Shown: positions 38,028-46,180 of the stretch, piece by piece
Numbering within the stretch: the stretch's first letter is position 1
How the letters are laid out: each line of letters starts with the position of its first letter
Source: JAKFEE01 sp036675815
GTDB lineage: Bacteria > Pseudomonadota > Alphaproteobacteria > Rhodospirillales > Magnetospirillaceae
Assembly: GCA_036675815.1 (NCBI GenBank)
Contig: JAKFEE010000022.1
Span: 124,001 to 188,000 of the forward strand
Length of the DNA stretch: 64,000 bases
Reading direction: 5' to 3'
Notes under the pieces: generated by a model
What the model saw: only the letters and a program-made list of their open reading frames with translations
Told to the model about the DNA's origin: nothing
The model's database searches: none
Position numbers and translations under genes: made by a program

Positions 38028-38064
38028 ATCGATACTTAACGGCCGCCACCGCCCCCGTCAACGT

Positions 38065-39162
38065 ATGGTCGCACTGGCGCTGGCTGCGGCCTTGGCCGGG
38101 TGCAGTAGCGGCCCGACCGTGCCGATGGGCCAGCCCGGCCACGTGCAGGGCTTCGCCGGCATGGTGGCGGCCGAGGAGCCAAGTGCGGCCCTGATCGGCC
38201 GGGATGTGTTGTCGGCCGGCGGCAGCGCTGCCGACGCCGTGGTGGCGATGGGCTTCGCGTTGGCGGTCACGCTGCCATCGGCCGCCGGCATGGGCGGTGG
38301 TGGTGCCTGCATCGTCTATGACAGCGCCAGCAACAAGGCCGAGGCATTCGAGTTCATGCCGCGGGGCGGCGTGCCGGGGCTGCCGCGGGGCCTGTTTGCC
38401 GTGCACGCCAAACACGGCCGGCTGCACTGGGGCGCGGTGGTCACGCCGGCCGAGGCTTTGGCGCGCTTCGGCGTGCCGTCCTCGCGTGCCTTGTTGAGCG
38501 ACATCGCCGCGGCGGGGGCCCACGTGCCGGCGCGGTTCGCCGGCCTCGCAGAGGGCCAACCGGTGGCACAGGTCGAATTGGCGGCGTTGCTCAGCCGGAT
38601 GCGGATCAAGGGGCCTGGCGACGTGCAGATGGCCGCGGACGGCGCAGCCGACGCGGCAATGTCGCGGGGATTCGTGCCAACCGTGCGGGCGACGTCTGCA
38701 CAGCCGGCGGGCGATGCGACCGCACATCTGCTGTCGCGACCGGCTCAGGATCCGCTGGCGCGGCAAGAGGCTGCGCAGACCGGGTACGTGGCCCTGGATG
38801 CCGACGGCGATCTGGCGGCCTGCGCCCTGACGATGGGCCGCCCGTTCGGGAGCGGGCGATTTGCCGCCAATACCGGCATGCTGCTTACGGATCTGAGCGA
38901 TGCTGCGCCTCCACCCATCGCCGTGGTGGCCAATCATCATACCAAGGAGCCGCGCCTGGCGGTCGCCGCCAGCGATATCAGCGTGGTGCGCCGACTGGTG
39001 GAGGCCCGCGAACGGTACGAACCGCCGCCGCTGGGGAGCGTGGCCGCGGGCGGTACGGACATCAACGCGATTGCCTGCGGCAGCGGGGAGCCTTCGGCCG
39101 AGCGCTGCGAAGTGCTTACCGATCCGAATGGCAGCGGCCTGGCGATCGTCGTGGGGAAATAG
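38065..39162 (+). CDS. Gamma-glutamyltransferase-like lipoprotein lacking the usual nucleophile
   Basis: A 365-residue protein with a hydrophobic N terminus and lipobox LAGC. GGT motifs are visible: GMVAAEEPSAALIGRDVLSAGGSAADAVVA and GMGGGGACIVYD in pieces, then YVALDADGDLAACALTMGRPFGSGR, matching the small-subunit start. Full GGTs are about 550 residues. The autoprocessing nucleophile Thr of TTH is Gln238 here (QTGYVALD aligned with TTHFSVVD). It looks like a degenerate GGT. The start is uncertain: the N-region before VALALAAALAGC lacks the usual charge. The stop precedes the aminotransferase ATG by one base. Confidence 0.65.
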   Translation: MVALALAAALAGCSSGPTVPMGQPGHVQGFAGMVAAEEPSAALIGRDVLSAGGSAADAVVAMGFALAVTLPSAAGMGGGGACIVYDSASNKAEAFEFMPRGGVPGLPRGLFAVHAKHGRLHWGAVVTPAEALARFGVPSSRALLSDIAAAGAHVPARFAGLAEGQPVAQVELAALLSRMRIKGPGDVQMAADGAADAAMSRGFVPTVRATSAQPAGDATAHLLSRPAQDPLARQEAAQTGYVALDADGDLAACALTMGRPFGSGRFAANTGMLLTDLSDAAPPPIAVVANHHTKEPRLAVAASDISVVRRLVEARERYEPPPLGSVAAGGTDINAIACGSGEPSAERCEVLTDPNGSGLAIVVGK

Positions 39163-39163
39163 C

Positions 39164-40315
39164 ATGACCTTCAAGGTGGCCAAGCGTGGCGCCATCCCGC
39201 CGTTCATCGTGATGGACGTCATGCGGGCGGCGGCCGAGCGCGCGGCCACCGGAGCCGGGGTCTTGCATCTCGAGGTGGGGCAGCCTTCGACGGGCGCTCC
39301 GGCGCGCGTGCTTGCCGCCGCCAAAGCGGCGCTCGACAGCGACAAGTTGGGCTATACCCTGGCCCTGGGCATCGATCCGTTGCGGCAGCGCATCGCCGCT
39401 CATTATCGCGAACGCTATGGGGCGGCGGTGACACCCGAGCAGGTGGCGGTGACCACCGGCTCGTCCGGCGCTTTCATCCTGGCTTTCCTTGCCGCGTTCG
39501 ACGCGGGTGATCGGGTCGGCATGGCCAGCCCTGGTTATCCCGCCTATCGCAACATCCTTTCGGCGCTCGGGGTCGAGCCGGTGATGATCCCGTGCGGCGC
39601 CGAATCGCGATTCCAGCCGAGGATCGCTCATATCGAGAAGCTTGGCACCAAGCTCGACGGCCTCATCGTCGCCAGCCCCTCGAACCCGACCGGCTCGATG
39701 ATTCCGCCCGAGGAGTTCGCCCAGCTTGCCGCCTACTGCCATGCCGAAGGCATCCGCCTGATCTCGGACGAGATATACCACGGCATCGGCTATGGCATGA
39801 CGGCGGCCACGGCGGCGGGACCAGAGGCGAGCGCGATCGTCGTCAACAGCTTCTCCAAGTATTTTTCGATGACCGGCTGGCGGCTGGGCTGGCTGGTGGT
39901 GCCGCCCGATCTGCTGCGCGCCGTCGAGTGCCTGGCGCAGAACCTGTTCATTTCGGCGCCATCGCTGTCACAGCACGCGGCGGTCGCCGTGTTCGATTGC
40001 AAGGACGAACTCGACGCCAATGTCGCCCGCTACGCGCGTAATCGACAGCTGTTGCTGAGCGAACTGCCGCAGGCCGGTTTCGATCGCCTGGCGCCGGCCG
40101 ATGGCGCCTTCTACATCTATGCCGATATCGGGCATATGAGCAACGACAGCCCGGCATTCTGTCGCCGGATGCTGCTCGAGACCGGGGTCGCCGCAACGCC
40201 CGGAATCGATTTCGACCCCGATCAAGGGCATCGGTTTATGCGCTTTTCCTTCGCCGGTGCCACCGAAGACATGGCGGAAGCCGCCCGTCGAGTTAAGGAA
40301 TGGCGGAAGTCTTAG
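39164..40315 (+). CDS. Class I/II PLP aminotransferase (aspartate aminotransferase-like)
   Basis: PLP aminotransferase of 383 residues. N-terminal LHLEVGQPSTGAP, GYTLALGIDPLRQ, the ASPGYPAYRN turn, VASPSNPTGSMIP, SDEIYHGIGYG, and the PLP lysine in NSFSKYFSMTGWRLGW. The C-terminal RFSFAGATEDMAEA has the substrate-binding Arg. Substrate specificity (aspartate, aromatic or other) cannot be told. It starts one base after the GGT-like gene; the two might be one transcriptional unit for amino-acid handling. Confidence 0.92.
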   Translation: MTFKVAKRGAIPPFIVMDVMRAAAERAATGAGVLHLEVGQPSTGAPARVLAAAKAALDSDKLGYTLALGIDPLRQRIAAHYRERYGAAVTPEQVAVTTGSSGAFILAFLAAFDAGDRVGMASPGYPAYRNILSALGVEPVMIPCGAESRFQPRIAHIEKLGTKLDGLIVASPSNPTGSMIPPEEFAQLAAYCHAEGIRLISDEIYHGIGYGMTAATAAGPEASAIVVNSFSKYFSMTGWRLGWLVVPPDLLRAVECLAQNLFISAPSLSQHAAVAVFDCKDELDANVARYARNRQLLLSELPQAGFDRLAPADGAFYIYADIGHMSNDSPAFCRRMLLETGVAATPGIDFDPDQGHRFMRFSFAGATEDMAEAARRVKEWRKS

Positions 40316-40462
40316 CGCACTGCCGCGAAAGCGTTTCTCTTGTTCTTGCCGGTTCTTTCCGTCTAAGACCTAAGTGGTTCTTGGCCAAGGCCTGTATTGA
40401 CGACTAGGCTGGTTTGTCGTGGGGATTTGTCCCCCAGCCATACAACAATACAGCTCGTCGCC

Positions 40463-40588
40463 ATGCCCTACGAATATGAAGACGAATCGCCGCCGCCGGT
40501 GGACCCCAAGCGCCTTCTGATCGAGATGGGCTTGGCCATCCTCGCGTTGGCGGTGCTGCCGCCGCTGATCCATTACACCTTGTTGTAG
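40463..40588 (+). CDS. Small single-span membrane protein (41 aa)
   Basis: An unrecognised 41-residue ORF: acidic proline-rich head MPYEYEDESPPPVDPKRLL, then a membrane helix LAILALAVLPPLIHYTLL. The arrangement fits a small inner-membrane subunit or accessory factor with its N terminus in the cytoplasm. There is no strong ribosome-binding site. It lies between convergent aminotransferase and thiSG genes. The upstream 147 bases contain GGGGATTTGTCCCC, a small dyad. Evidence for coding is only composition and the clear membrane helix. Confidence 0.45.
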   Translation: MPYEYEDESPPPVDPKRLLIEMGLAILALAVLPPLIHYTLL

Positions 40589-40614
40589 ATTATCAAAACC
40601 GAGGCCGCTGGCGA

Positions 40615-41604
40615 TCAGATGAGGCCGGCCAGCGGCGACGACGGATCGGCATAACGTTTGCGCGGCATGCGCCCGGCGCGATAGGCCAAGCGTCCCGCCT
40701 CGACCGCCAGCTTCATCGCGCGCGCCATGCGCACCGGATCCTTGGCTTCGGCGATGGCCGTGTTCATCAACACGCCATCGCAGCCCAATTCCATGGCGAC
40801 CGTGGCGTCCGAGGCGGTGCCGACGCCGGCGTCGACCAGCACCGGCACCTTGGCATTCTCGATGATGATGCGGATATTGACCGGGTTCTGGATGCCCAGG
40901 CCCGAGCCGATGGGCGCGGCCAGCGGCATGATGGCGACACAGCCCAGTTCTTCGAGGCGCTTGGCCATGATCGGGTCGTCGGAACAGTAGACCATCACCT
41001 GAAAATCGTCCTTCACCAGACGTTCCGCGGCCTTCAAGGTCTCGACCATGTCGGGGTACAACGTCGTCCGATCGCCCAGGACTTCGAGCTTGACCAGGTT
41101 CCAGCCGCCGGCGTCGCGGGCCAGGCGCAGCGTGCGCACGGCATCCTCGGCAGTGTAGCAGCCAGCGGTGTTGGGCAGGAAAGTATAGTCCTTGGGGCTG
41201 ACGTAATCGACCAGCATCGGCTGCGACGGGTCAGACAGGTTGACCCGGCGCACTGCCACCGTGACGATCTCGGCGCCCGAAGCGGCGATGGCGCGGGCCG
41301 TTTCCTCGAAATCCTTGTACTTGCCGGTACCGACCAGCAGTCGTGACCGGAAGCGGCGGCCGGCCACCACCAGTGCGTCCTCGTCATCGCCGTCGCTGGA
41401 GGGGGCGCCGCCGCCGATGAAATGGACGATCTCGAGCCGATCGCCGTCGGTGACGTCGACCTGGGCATAGGTCGAGCGCGGCACGATCTCCAGATTCCGT
41501 TCAACCGCGACCTTGGCGGGATCGACATTGAGTTCACGCAGCAGGGCTTCAAGGCTGCGAGGGGCGGACAGCTGCCGCTCCTCACCATTGATGGTCACAC
41601 GCAT
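40615..41604 (-). CDS. thiSG: ThiS-ThiG fusion: sulfur carrier and thiazole synthase
   Basis: A 329-residue fusion. Residues 1-66 are ThiS (MRVTINGEERQL to IVHFIGGG), a ubiquitin-fold sulfur carrier whose C-terminal GG normally becomes a thiocarboxylate. Residues from about 78 are ThiG (LVVAGRRFRSRLLVGTGKYKDF), with Schiff-base Lys172 in LVKLEVLGD and the GSGLGIQN phosphate loop. The GG lies at 64-66 just before a 10-residue linker (APSSDGDDED), so it is internal. Such fusions are known in alphaproteobacteria. No TPP riboswitch was found upstream of the ATG at 41604. Confidence 0.92.
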   Translation of the reverse strand: MRVTINGEERQLSAPRSLEALLRELNVDPAKVAVERNLEIVPRSTYAQVDVTDGDRLEIVHFIGGGAPSSDGDDEDALVVAGRRFRSRLLVGTGKYKDFEETARAIAASGAEIVTVAVRRVNLSDPSQPMLVDYVSPKDYTFLPNTAGCYTAEDAVRTLRLARDAGGWNLVKLEVLGDRTTLYPDMVETLKAAERLVKDDFQVMVYCSDDPIMAKRLEELGCVAIMPLAAPIGSGLGIQNPVNIRIIIENAKVPVLVDAGVGTASDATVAMELGCDGVLMNTAIAEAKDPVRMARAMKLAVEAGRLAYRAGRMPRKRYADPSSPLAGLI

Positions 41605-41798
41605 CCGATAAGTCCGTCCTGGCCAAAGAGCATGGCGGGAAGAGGGCGCAGTATGGTCCCCCATGCACCGCAGTTCAACCGCGGCAACGCAGATTCCGCG
41701 AAGGCGCCCGCCGCAACGTTCCAACGGCCCATTGCACCCCCGGCCATGCGTGATATAACGGCCGCTCACGAGTAATGGCAAGCGGACGAGGGGGCTGA

Positions 41799-42272
41799 GT
41801 GGGCGCGACGGTTCTGATCCTCAACGGGCCGAACCTCAACATGCTCGGCACCCGCCAGCCCACGATCTATGGCCGCGAGACCCTGGCCGACATCGAGGTG
41901 CTATGCCGGCAGCATGCCGCCGGCTTGGGCTTTGGCGTCGACTTTCGCCAGAGCAATCACGAAGGCCAACTGGTCGATTGGATTCAGGAGGGCCGCCGGA
42001 CCGCCGCCGGCATGATCGTCAACGCCGGCGCCTACACCCACACCTCGGTGGCGATTCTCGATGCCCTGCTGGCCTGCGACCTACCGATCATCGAGGTTCA
42101 CCTGTCCAATATCCACCGGCGGGAGGCGTTCCGTCAGCATTCCTATGTCGCGCAGACCGCGCATGGCATCATCTGCGGCTTCGGCAGCCACGGCTATGTG
42201 CTTGCGCTCGACGCCCTCGCCAGGCTGACCGCCGCGGACGGCCCGGTCACTACCGCAAGTAAAGAGGCATAA
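41799..42272 (+). CDS. aroQ: Type II 3-dehydroquinate dehydratase
   Basis: Third step of the shikimate pathway, a dodecamer-forming type II enzyme of 157 residues. GPNLNMLGTRQP holds the active-site Asn/Arg loop, then SNHEGQLVDWI, NAGAYTHTSVA and the late IIEVHLSNIHRREAFR with the general-base region. The GTG start at 41799 is preceded by GAGGGGG. Its stop overlaps the accB start (ATAATGG), matching the conserved aroQ-accB-accC order. Confidence 0.96.
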   Translation: MGATVLILNGPNLNMLGTRQPTIYGRETLADIEVLCRQHAAGLGFGVDFRQSNHEGQLVDWIQEGRRTAAGMIVNAGAYTHTSVAILDALLACDLPIIEVHLSNIHRREAFRQHSYVAQTAHGIICGFGSHGYVLALDALARLTAADGPVTTASKEA

Positions 42273-42724
42273 TGGCAAAGACCCCCATCGACAGCGACCT
42301 GGTCCGCTCGCTCGCCGACCTTCTCGACGAGACCGGCCTGAGCGAGATCGAGTACGACACCGGCTCGATCCGCATCCGTGTCGCACGCGCCCTTGCGGCC
42401 GCGGCCCCCGCCGTCCACCACTTGTCGGCCGCCCATCATAGCCCAGCCGCCGCCGCGGTACCGGTCGTCACCGAAGACCTCGCCAGTCATCCGGGTGCAG
42501 TGGTCTCGCCCATGGTTGGTGTGGTCTATCTTGCGCCGGAACCGGGGACGCCGAGCTTCGTCAAGGTCGGTGATGGCGTCCAAGAAGGCCAGACGGTGCT
42601 GTTGATCGAGGCGATGAAGACGTTCAATCCGATTCGCGCGCCGCGCTCCGGCAAGGTAACCCGTATCCTGGTGAGCGACGGCCAGCCGGTGGAATACGGC
42701 GAGCCTCTGGTGATCATCGAATAG
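42272..42724 (+). CDS. accB: Biotin carboxyl carrier protein of acetyl-CoA carboxylase
   Basis: 150-residue biotin carrier. The C-terminal lipoyl-like domain bears the biotinylated Lys116 in LIEAMKTFNP; MVGVVYLAPEPGTPSFVKVGDGV is the thumb region. N-terminal helices join through an Ala/Pro-rich linker. It is one base from the next gene (accC), with which it forms the biotin carboxylase half-reaction. Confidence 0.97.
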   Translation: MAKTPIDSDLVRSLADLLDETGLSEIEYDTGSIRIRVARALAAAAPAVHHLSAAHHSPAAAAVPVVTEDLASHPGAVVSPMVGVVYLAPEPGTPSFVKVGDGVQEGQTVLLIEAMKTFNPIRAPRSGKVTRILVSDGQPVEYGEPLVIIE

Positions 42725-42725
42725 C

Positions 42726-44066
42726 ATGTTCGAAAAGGTCCTCATCGCCAATCGGGGCGAGATCGCGCTACGGATCCATCGCGCCTGCCGCGAGATGGGC
42801 ATCAAGACGGTGGCCGTGCATTCGACGGCGGACGCCGACGCCATGCATGTGCGCCTGGCGGACGAATCGGTCTGCATAGGGCCGGCGCCGGCCCGTGACA
42901 GCTACCTCAACAAGGCGGCGATCCTGTCGGCCGCCACCATCACCGGCACCGATGCCATCCACCCCGGCTATGGGTTCCTCTCGGAGAACGCCGATTTCGC
43001 CGAGATGGTGGAGGAGCACGGCTTTACCTTCATCGGGCCGACCCCCCAGCTCATTCGCATGATGGGCGACAAAATCACGGCCAAGCGTGTGGCGCGCGAA
43101 GCCGGTCTGCCCTGCGTGCCCGGCTCGGACGGCTCGGTCGACTGCGAGGACGAGGCGCTGAGCACGGCGGAAGGCATTGGCTATCCGGTACTGATCAAGG
43201 CGACCGCCGGCGGCGGCGGTAAAGGCATGAAGGTAGCCAATAGCCCGGCCGAGTTGCGCGAGGCCTTCCGCCTGGCGCGGCAGGAGGCCAAGGCCGCTTT
43301 CGGCAATGCCGACGTCTACATGGAAAAATACCTGGGGCGGCCGCGCCATATCGAGATCCAAATCCTTGCCGACAACTACGGCAACGTGGTGCATCTCGGC
43401 GAACGGGATTGCTCGCTGCAGCGTAAGCACCAGAAGGTGTTGGAGGAAACGCCGTCGCCGGCCCTGAACGCCGATCAGCGCGCGCGCATCGGCGCCATCG
43501 CCTGCGCGGCCATCGCCAAGCTGGGCTATCGCAACGCCGGTACCCTTGAATTCCTCTACGAGAACGGCGAGTTCTATTTCATCGAAATGAATACCCGGCT
43601 GCAGGTCGAGCATCCGGTGACGGAGATGATCAGCGGCATCGATCTCGTCCGCGAGCAACTCCGTATCGCCGCCGGCGCACCGCTCGGGTACTCCCAGGCT
43701 GACCTCCGTTTCTCGGGCCACGCCATCGAATGTCGCATCAACGCCGAGAATCCGGACACCTTCGCCCCGAGCCCGGGCCGGGTGCAGGGATACCATGCGC
43801 CGGGTGGGCTGGGCGTGCGGGTCGATTCGGGGCTGTACTCCGGCTATCGGGTGCCGCCGCACTACGACAGCATGATCGCGAAACTGATCGTCCATGGCAC
43901 CAGCCGCAACGAGTGCCTCATGCGCCTGCGACGCGCCCTCGGCGAATTCGTCATCGAAGGGCTGCAGACCACTATCCCGCTGCAGTCTCGGATCATCGGC
44001 GACACCGATTTCATCAACGGTGCCTACGACATTCACTGGCTCGAGAAGTTCATGGGGCTCAAGTAG
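42726..44066 (+). CDS. accC: Biotin carboxylase of acetyl-CoA carboxylase
   Basis: ATP-grasp biotin carboxylase of 446 residues. MFEKVLIANRGEIALRI at the N terminus, HPGYGFLSENADFA, the glycine-rich ATP loop KATAGGGGKGMK, the ERDCSLQRKHQKV segment, FIEMNTRLQVEHPVTE with the catalytic Glu/Arg, and EFVIEGLQTTIP. It carboxylates AccB biotin. Follows accB directly. Confidence 0.98.
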   Translation: MFEKVLIANRGEIALRIHRACREMGIKTVAVHSTADADAMHVRLADESVCIGPAPARDSYLNKAAILSAATITGTDAIHPGYGFLSENADFAEMVEEHGFTFIGPTPQLIRMMGDKITAKRVAREAGLPCVPGSDGSVDCEDEALSTAEGIGYPVLIKATAGGGGKGMKVANSPAELREAFRLARQEAKAAFGNADVYMEKYLGRPRHIEIQILADNYGNVVHLGERDCSLQRKHQKVLEETPSPALNADQRARIGAIACAAIAKLGYRNAGTLEFLYENGEFYFIEMNTRLQVEHPVTEMISGIDLVREQLRIAAGAPLGYSQADLRFSGHAIECRINAENPDTFAPSPGRVQGYHAPGGLGVRVDSGLYSGYRVPPHYDSMIAKLIVHGTSRNECLMRLRRALGEFVIEGLQTTIPLQSRIIGDTDFINGAYDIHWLEKFMGLK

Positions 44067-44121
44067 GCCGCCGCCCAGTCTCCACGGCGGTCGGTCGGCA
44101 ACGGGGCAGGGCAGGGCGTCC

Positions 44122-44784
44122 ATGGCATTGCTGAACCCCGACATTCTTCTACGCGCCTATGCCAGCGGCATTTTTCCGATGGCGCGCAATCGTCGCGACC
44201 AGAAGCTGTATTGGATCGACCCTGAACTTCGCGGTATCATTCCGCTTGATGCCTTCCACGTGCCGAAAAGCCTGCGCAAGGTGTTGAAGCGGGGCGCCTA
44301 CGAGATTCGGGTGGATACCGCGCTCGAGCGCGTCATGGTCGAATGCGCCGCACCGACCGTGGAACGACCGGACACATGGATCAACGACGAGATCGTGCGG
44401 TTGTTTGTCGAACTGCACCATTTGGGCATGACGCATTCGGTCGAAGTGTGGCGCGCCGACGAACTGGTGGGCGGCCTCTACGGCCTATCGCTTGGTGGTG
44501 CTTTTTTCGGCGAGAGCATGTTCTCGCGGGTGACGGATGCCAGCAAGGTGGCCTTGGTCCATCTGGTGGCGCGACTGCGATGGCGTGGCTATCTGCTGCT
44601 CGACACGCAATTCGTCACCGATCACCTGCAGCGATTCGGTGCCGTCGAAATCGCCCGGCAGGACTATCTGCGCCGATTGGCCCGCGCCGTCGAGCATAAG
44701 GCGACTTTCGCGCCACATCTGGAAGTCGACTGGCGCTGGGCCGTGAACCGCATCACGACCGCATCGAGCCGGGAAGAACGCTAG
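44122..44784 (+). CDS. aat: Leucyl/phenylalanyl-tRNA-protein transferase
   Basis: Adds Leu or Phe to N-terminal Arg/Lys proteins, marking them for ClpAP (N-end rule). It is 220 residues with the family's LLRAYASGIFPMA, YWIDPELRGIIPLD, TWINDEIVRLFVELHHLGMTHSVEVW in pieces, GGLYGLSLGGAFFGESMFS and LLDTQFVTDHLQRFGA. ATG 44122 was chosen at the family N terminus; the frame is open further up within accC. It ends the aroQ-accBC run and is convergent with DUF2155. Confidence 0.95.
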   Translation: MALLNPDILLRAYASGIFPMARNRRDQKLYWIDPELRGIIPLDAFHVPKSLRKVLKRGAYEIRVDTALERVMVECAAPTVERPDTWINDEIVRLFVELHHLGMTHSVEVWRADELVGGLYGLSLGGAFFGESMFSRVTDASKVALVHLVARLRWRGYLLLDTQFVTDHLQRFGAVEIARQDYLRRLARAVEHKATFAPHLEVDWRWAVNRITTASSREER

Positions 44785-44827
44785 ACTTAGAGATAGCGCG
44801 GACCGCCAGGCCCGCAAAGGGGACAAT

Positions 44828-44850
44828 GCGGAGCTGGGGCTCCGCGCTCC
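44828..44850. repeat. Second copy of the GCGGAGCT repeat between convergent genes
   Basis: GCGGAGCTGGGGCTCCGCGCTC matches one arm of the inverted repeat at 24085-24106 in 21 of 22 positions and is itself a small hairpin (GCGGAGC/GCTCCGC). It again lies between convergent genes (aat and DUF2155). It probably acts as a terminator. Confidence 0.65.
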
Positions 44851-44853
44851 GGT

Positions 44854-45228
44854 TCAGCCGTCCTTGCAGTCGAGCACCCAGATGTCGTAGACGGGGTGCT
44901 CCATCGCCGACAATGCCGGCGATGAGGCGAACATCCAGCCGCGGAACCGGCTGACGGCCGGCTGATCCGGGCGGGTCTCCCAAATGTCGAGGAAGGCGGC
45001 GCTCTCCGGGGGTTCTTCCGGCGGTCGCTTGCGACAGGTCTTGACCACGATTTCCAGCGTGCCAAATCGGACAGGTGTATCGATGGGTGCCTCGATCCGT
45101 TCCACACGAGCCGTCACCTTGTCGAGCCCTTGCAGTACGGCAATGCCAAGCGACATCTCCTCGGCGGCGACGGGCGAGGTGCCGAGCAGCGGCATGCAAA
45201 CAACGATGATGGCGCCCCACTGCCTCAC
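44854..45228 (-). CDS. DUF2155 domain protein, exported
   Basis: A 124-residue exported protein with signal sequence MRQWGAIIVVCMPLLGTSPVAAEE. The family core is VTARVERIEAPIDTPVRFGTLEIVVKTCRKRPPEEPPESAAF in pieces, and the C terminus WMFASSPALSAMEHPVYDIWVLDC. Two Cys (in KTCRK and VLDC) could form a disulfide. Function is unknown, but the gene is regularly found beside aat and mlaD in alphaproteobacteria. The GTG start at 45228 overlaps the upstream MCE-gene stop (GTGA). Confidence 0.88.
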   Translation of the reverse strand: MRQWGAIIVVCMPLLGTSPVAAEEMSLGIAVLQGLDKVTARVERIEAPIDTPVRFGTLEIVVKTCRKRPPEEPPESAAFLDIWETRPDQPAVSRFRGWMFASSPALSAMEHPVYDIWVLDCKDG

Positions 45229-45689
45229 TGGGCGCTACTTCCAGGCTGGCCGGTGGCGAGGAAAATGATTTCGCCGACCAGTTCTTCGAGCGAGCGATAG
45301 TCACGCGTTGCGGTGATCCGCTCGCCGGCGGACAGCATCGTCTCGCTGCGGCCTGGCTCGAGCCGGACGTGCTTGCCGCCCAAGATCCCGTCGCTGGCGA
45401 TGCCGGCGACGGTGTCTTCGGGAACGGCCAGCTTGCTGTTCAGGGTCAGGTTCAGTACCGCTTGATAGCTTTTCTGATCGAGGAACTCACCGCTGACCAC
45501 GCCTACCTTGATGCCGTTGACGCGAACGTCGCTGCCGACCTCGATGCCGCCGACACTGTTGAACGCGGCCGAGACGACATAGCCCGACGGCATGTCGAGT
45601 TCGGCATTCTCATAGGCGAACAGCAGGAACAGCCCGGCCACCAGGAGAACGACGGCACCCATCAGGGTCTCGATGACGTTGTTGCTCAT
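45225..45689 (-). CDS. mlaD: MCE/MlaD family protein, second of a tandem pair
   Basis: A 154-residue MCE-domain lipid-binding protein anchored by an N-terminal helix (LMGAVVLLVAGLFLLFAYEN). MlaD forms a hexameric ring in the periplasm that passes phospholipids to the MlaFE ABC transporter. Core seen: VGSDVRVNGIKVGVV, LNSKLAVPEDTVAGIASDGILGGKHVRLEPG in pieces. It differs from the adjacent copy in the linker and the helix. Start overlaps the neighbour's stop (ATGA). Confidence 0.88.
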   Translation of the reverse strand: MSNNVIETLMGAVVLLVAGLFLLFAYENAELDMPSGYVVSAAFNSVGGIEVGSDVRVNGIKVGVVSGEFLDQKSYQAVLNLTLNSKLAVPEDTVAGIASDGILGGKHVRLEPGRSETMLSAGERITATRDYRSLEELVGEIIFLATGQPGSSAQ

Positions 45690-46153
45690 GGCTGTTCCTG
45701 CTCCTGCCCGCGGCGCAGCTTGGCCTCGGCGATGATTGTCTCCAGCAGATCCTCGAGGACCACAGCATCCTGGGTGTAGATGATCTCGCCGCCCGGCACG
45801 ATCATCGCGTCATCCCCGCCGGGCTGCAAGGCGATGTACTTGGCCCCCAGCAACCCGTCGGTCTGAATGATGGCGGCGGTGTCGCTGGTCAGCTCGATGT
45901 TGGGATCGAGGCGCATGCGGACGACCGCCCGATAATGCTTGTCGAGCTCGTGGCCGACGACTTCGCCGACCGACAGCCCCGACAGCCGCACGTCACTGCC
46001 TACGGTGATGCCGTCCGAGCGATTGAAGCGGGCGTGGACCGGATAGCCGCCATCGCCGCCCGGCGCCCCAGCCGCGTACAAGGCCATAACGATCGCAGTG
46101 CCGAGTACGATCGTCGCCGTGCCAATCAGCAGTTCCGTCCGCCGCTTCACCAT
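45686..46153 (-). CDS. mlaD: MCE/MlaD family protein, first of a tandem pair
   Basis: A 155-residue MCE-domain protein with anchor LLIGTATIVLGTAIVMALY. Core: DGITVGSDVRLSGLSVGEVVG, TAAIIQTDGLLGAKYIALQPGGDD, and a C-terminal helix LEDLLETIIAEAKLR. It is a paralogue of the downstream MCE protein. MlaE/MlaF genes are not in the window, so the partner transporter is elsewhere. The ATG at 46153 is 27 bases past the end of the NDUFA12 gene. Confidence 0.88.
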   Translation of the reverse strand: MVKRRTELLIGTATIVLGTAIVMALYAAGAPGGDGGYPVHARFNRSDGITVGSDVRLSGLSVGEVVGHELDKHYRAVVRMRLDPNIELTSDTAAIIQTDGLLGAKYIALQPGGDDAMIVPGGEIIYTQDAVVLEDLLETIIAEAKLRRGQEQEQP

Positions 46154-46180
46154 GTCGCTATGCCAGGCAGCCCATCACGA

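Noticed and set aside
37204..39345. Minus-strand open frame of 713 codons over the M48 and GGT-like genes
   Set aside because: It runs out of frame with the M48 gene and antisense to the GGT-like gene; both real genes have signal peptides and family motifs.
41605..41798. Possible TPP riboswitch upstream of thiSG
   Set aside because: No CTGAGA/ACCTGA-type core or matching stems were found in this 194-base gap.
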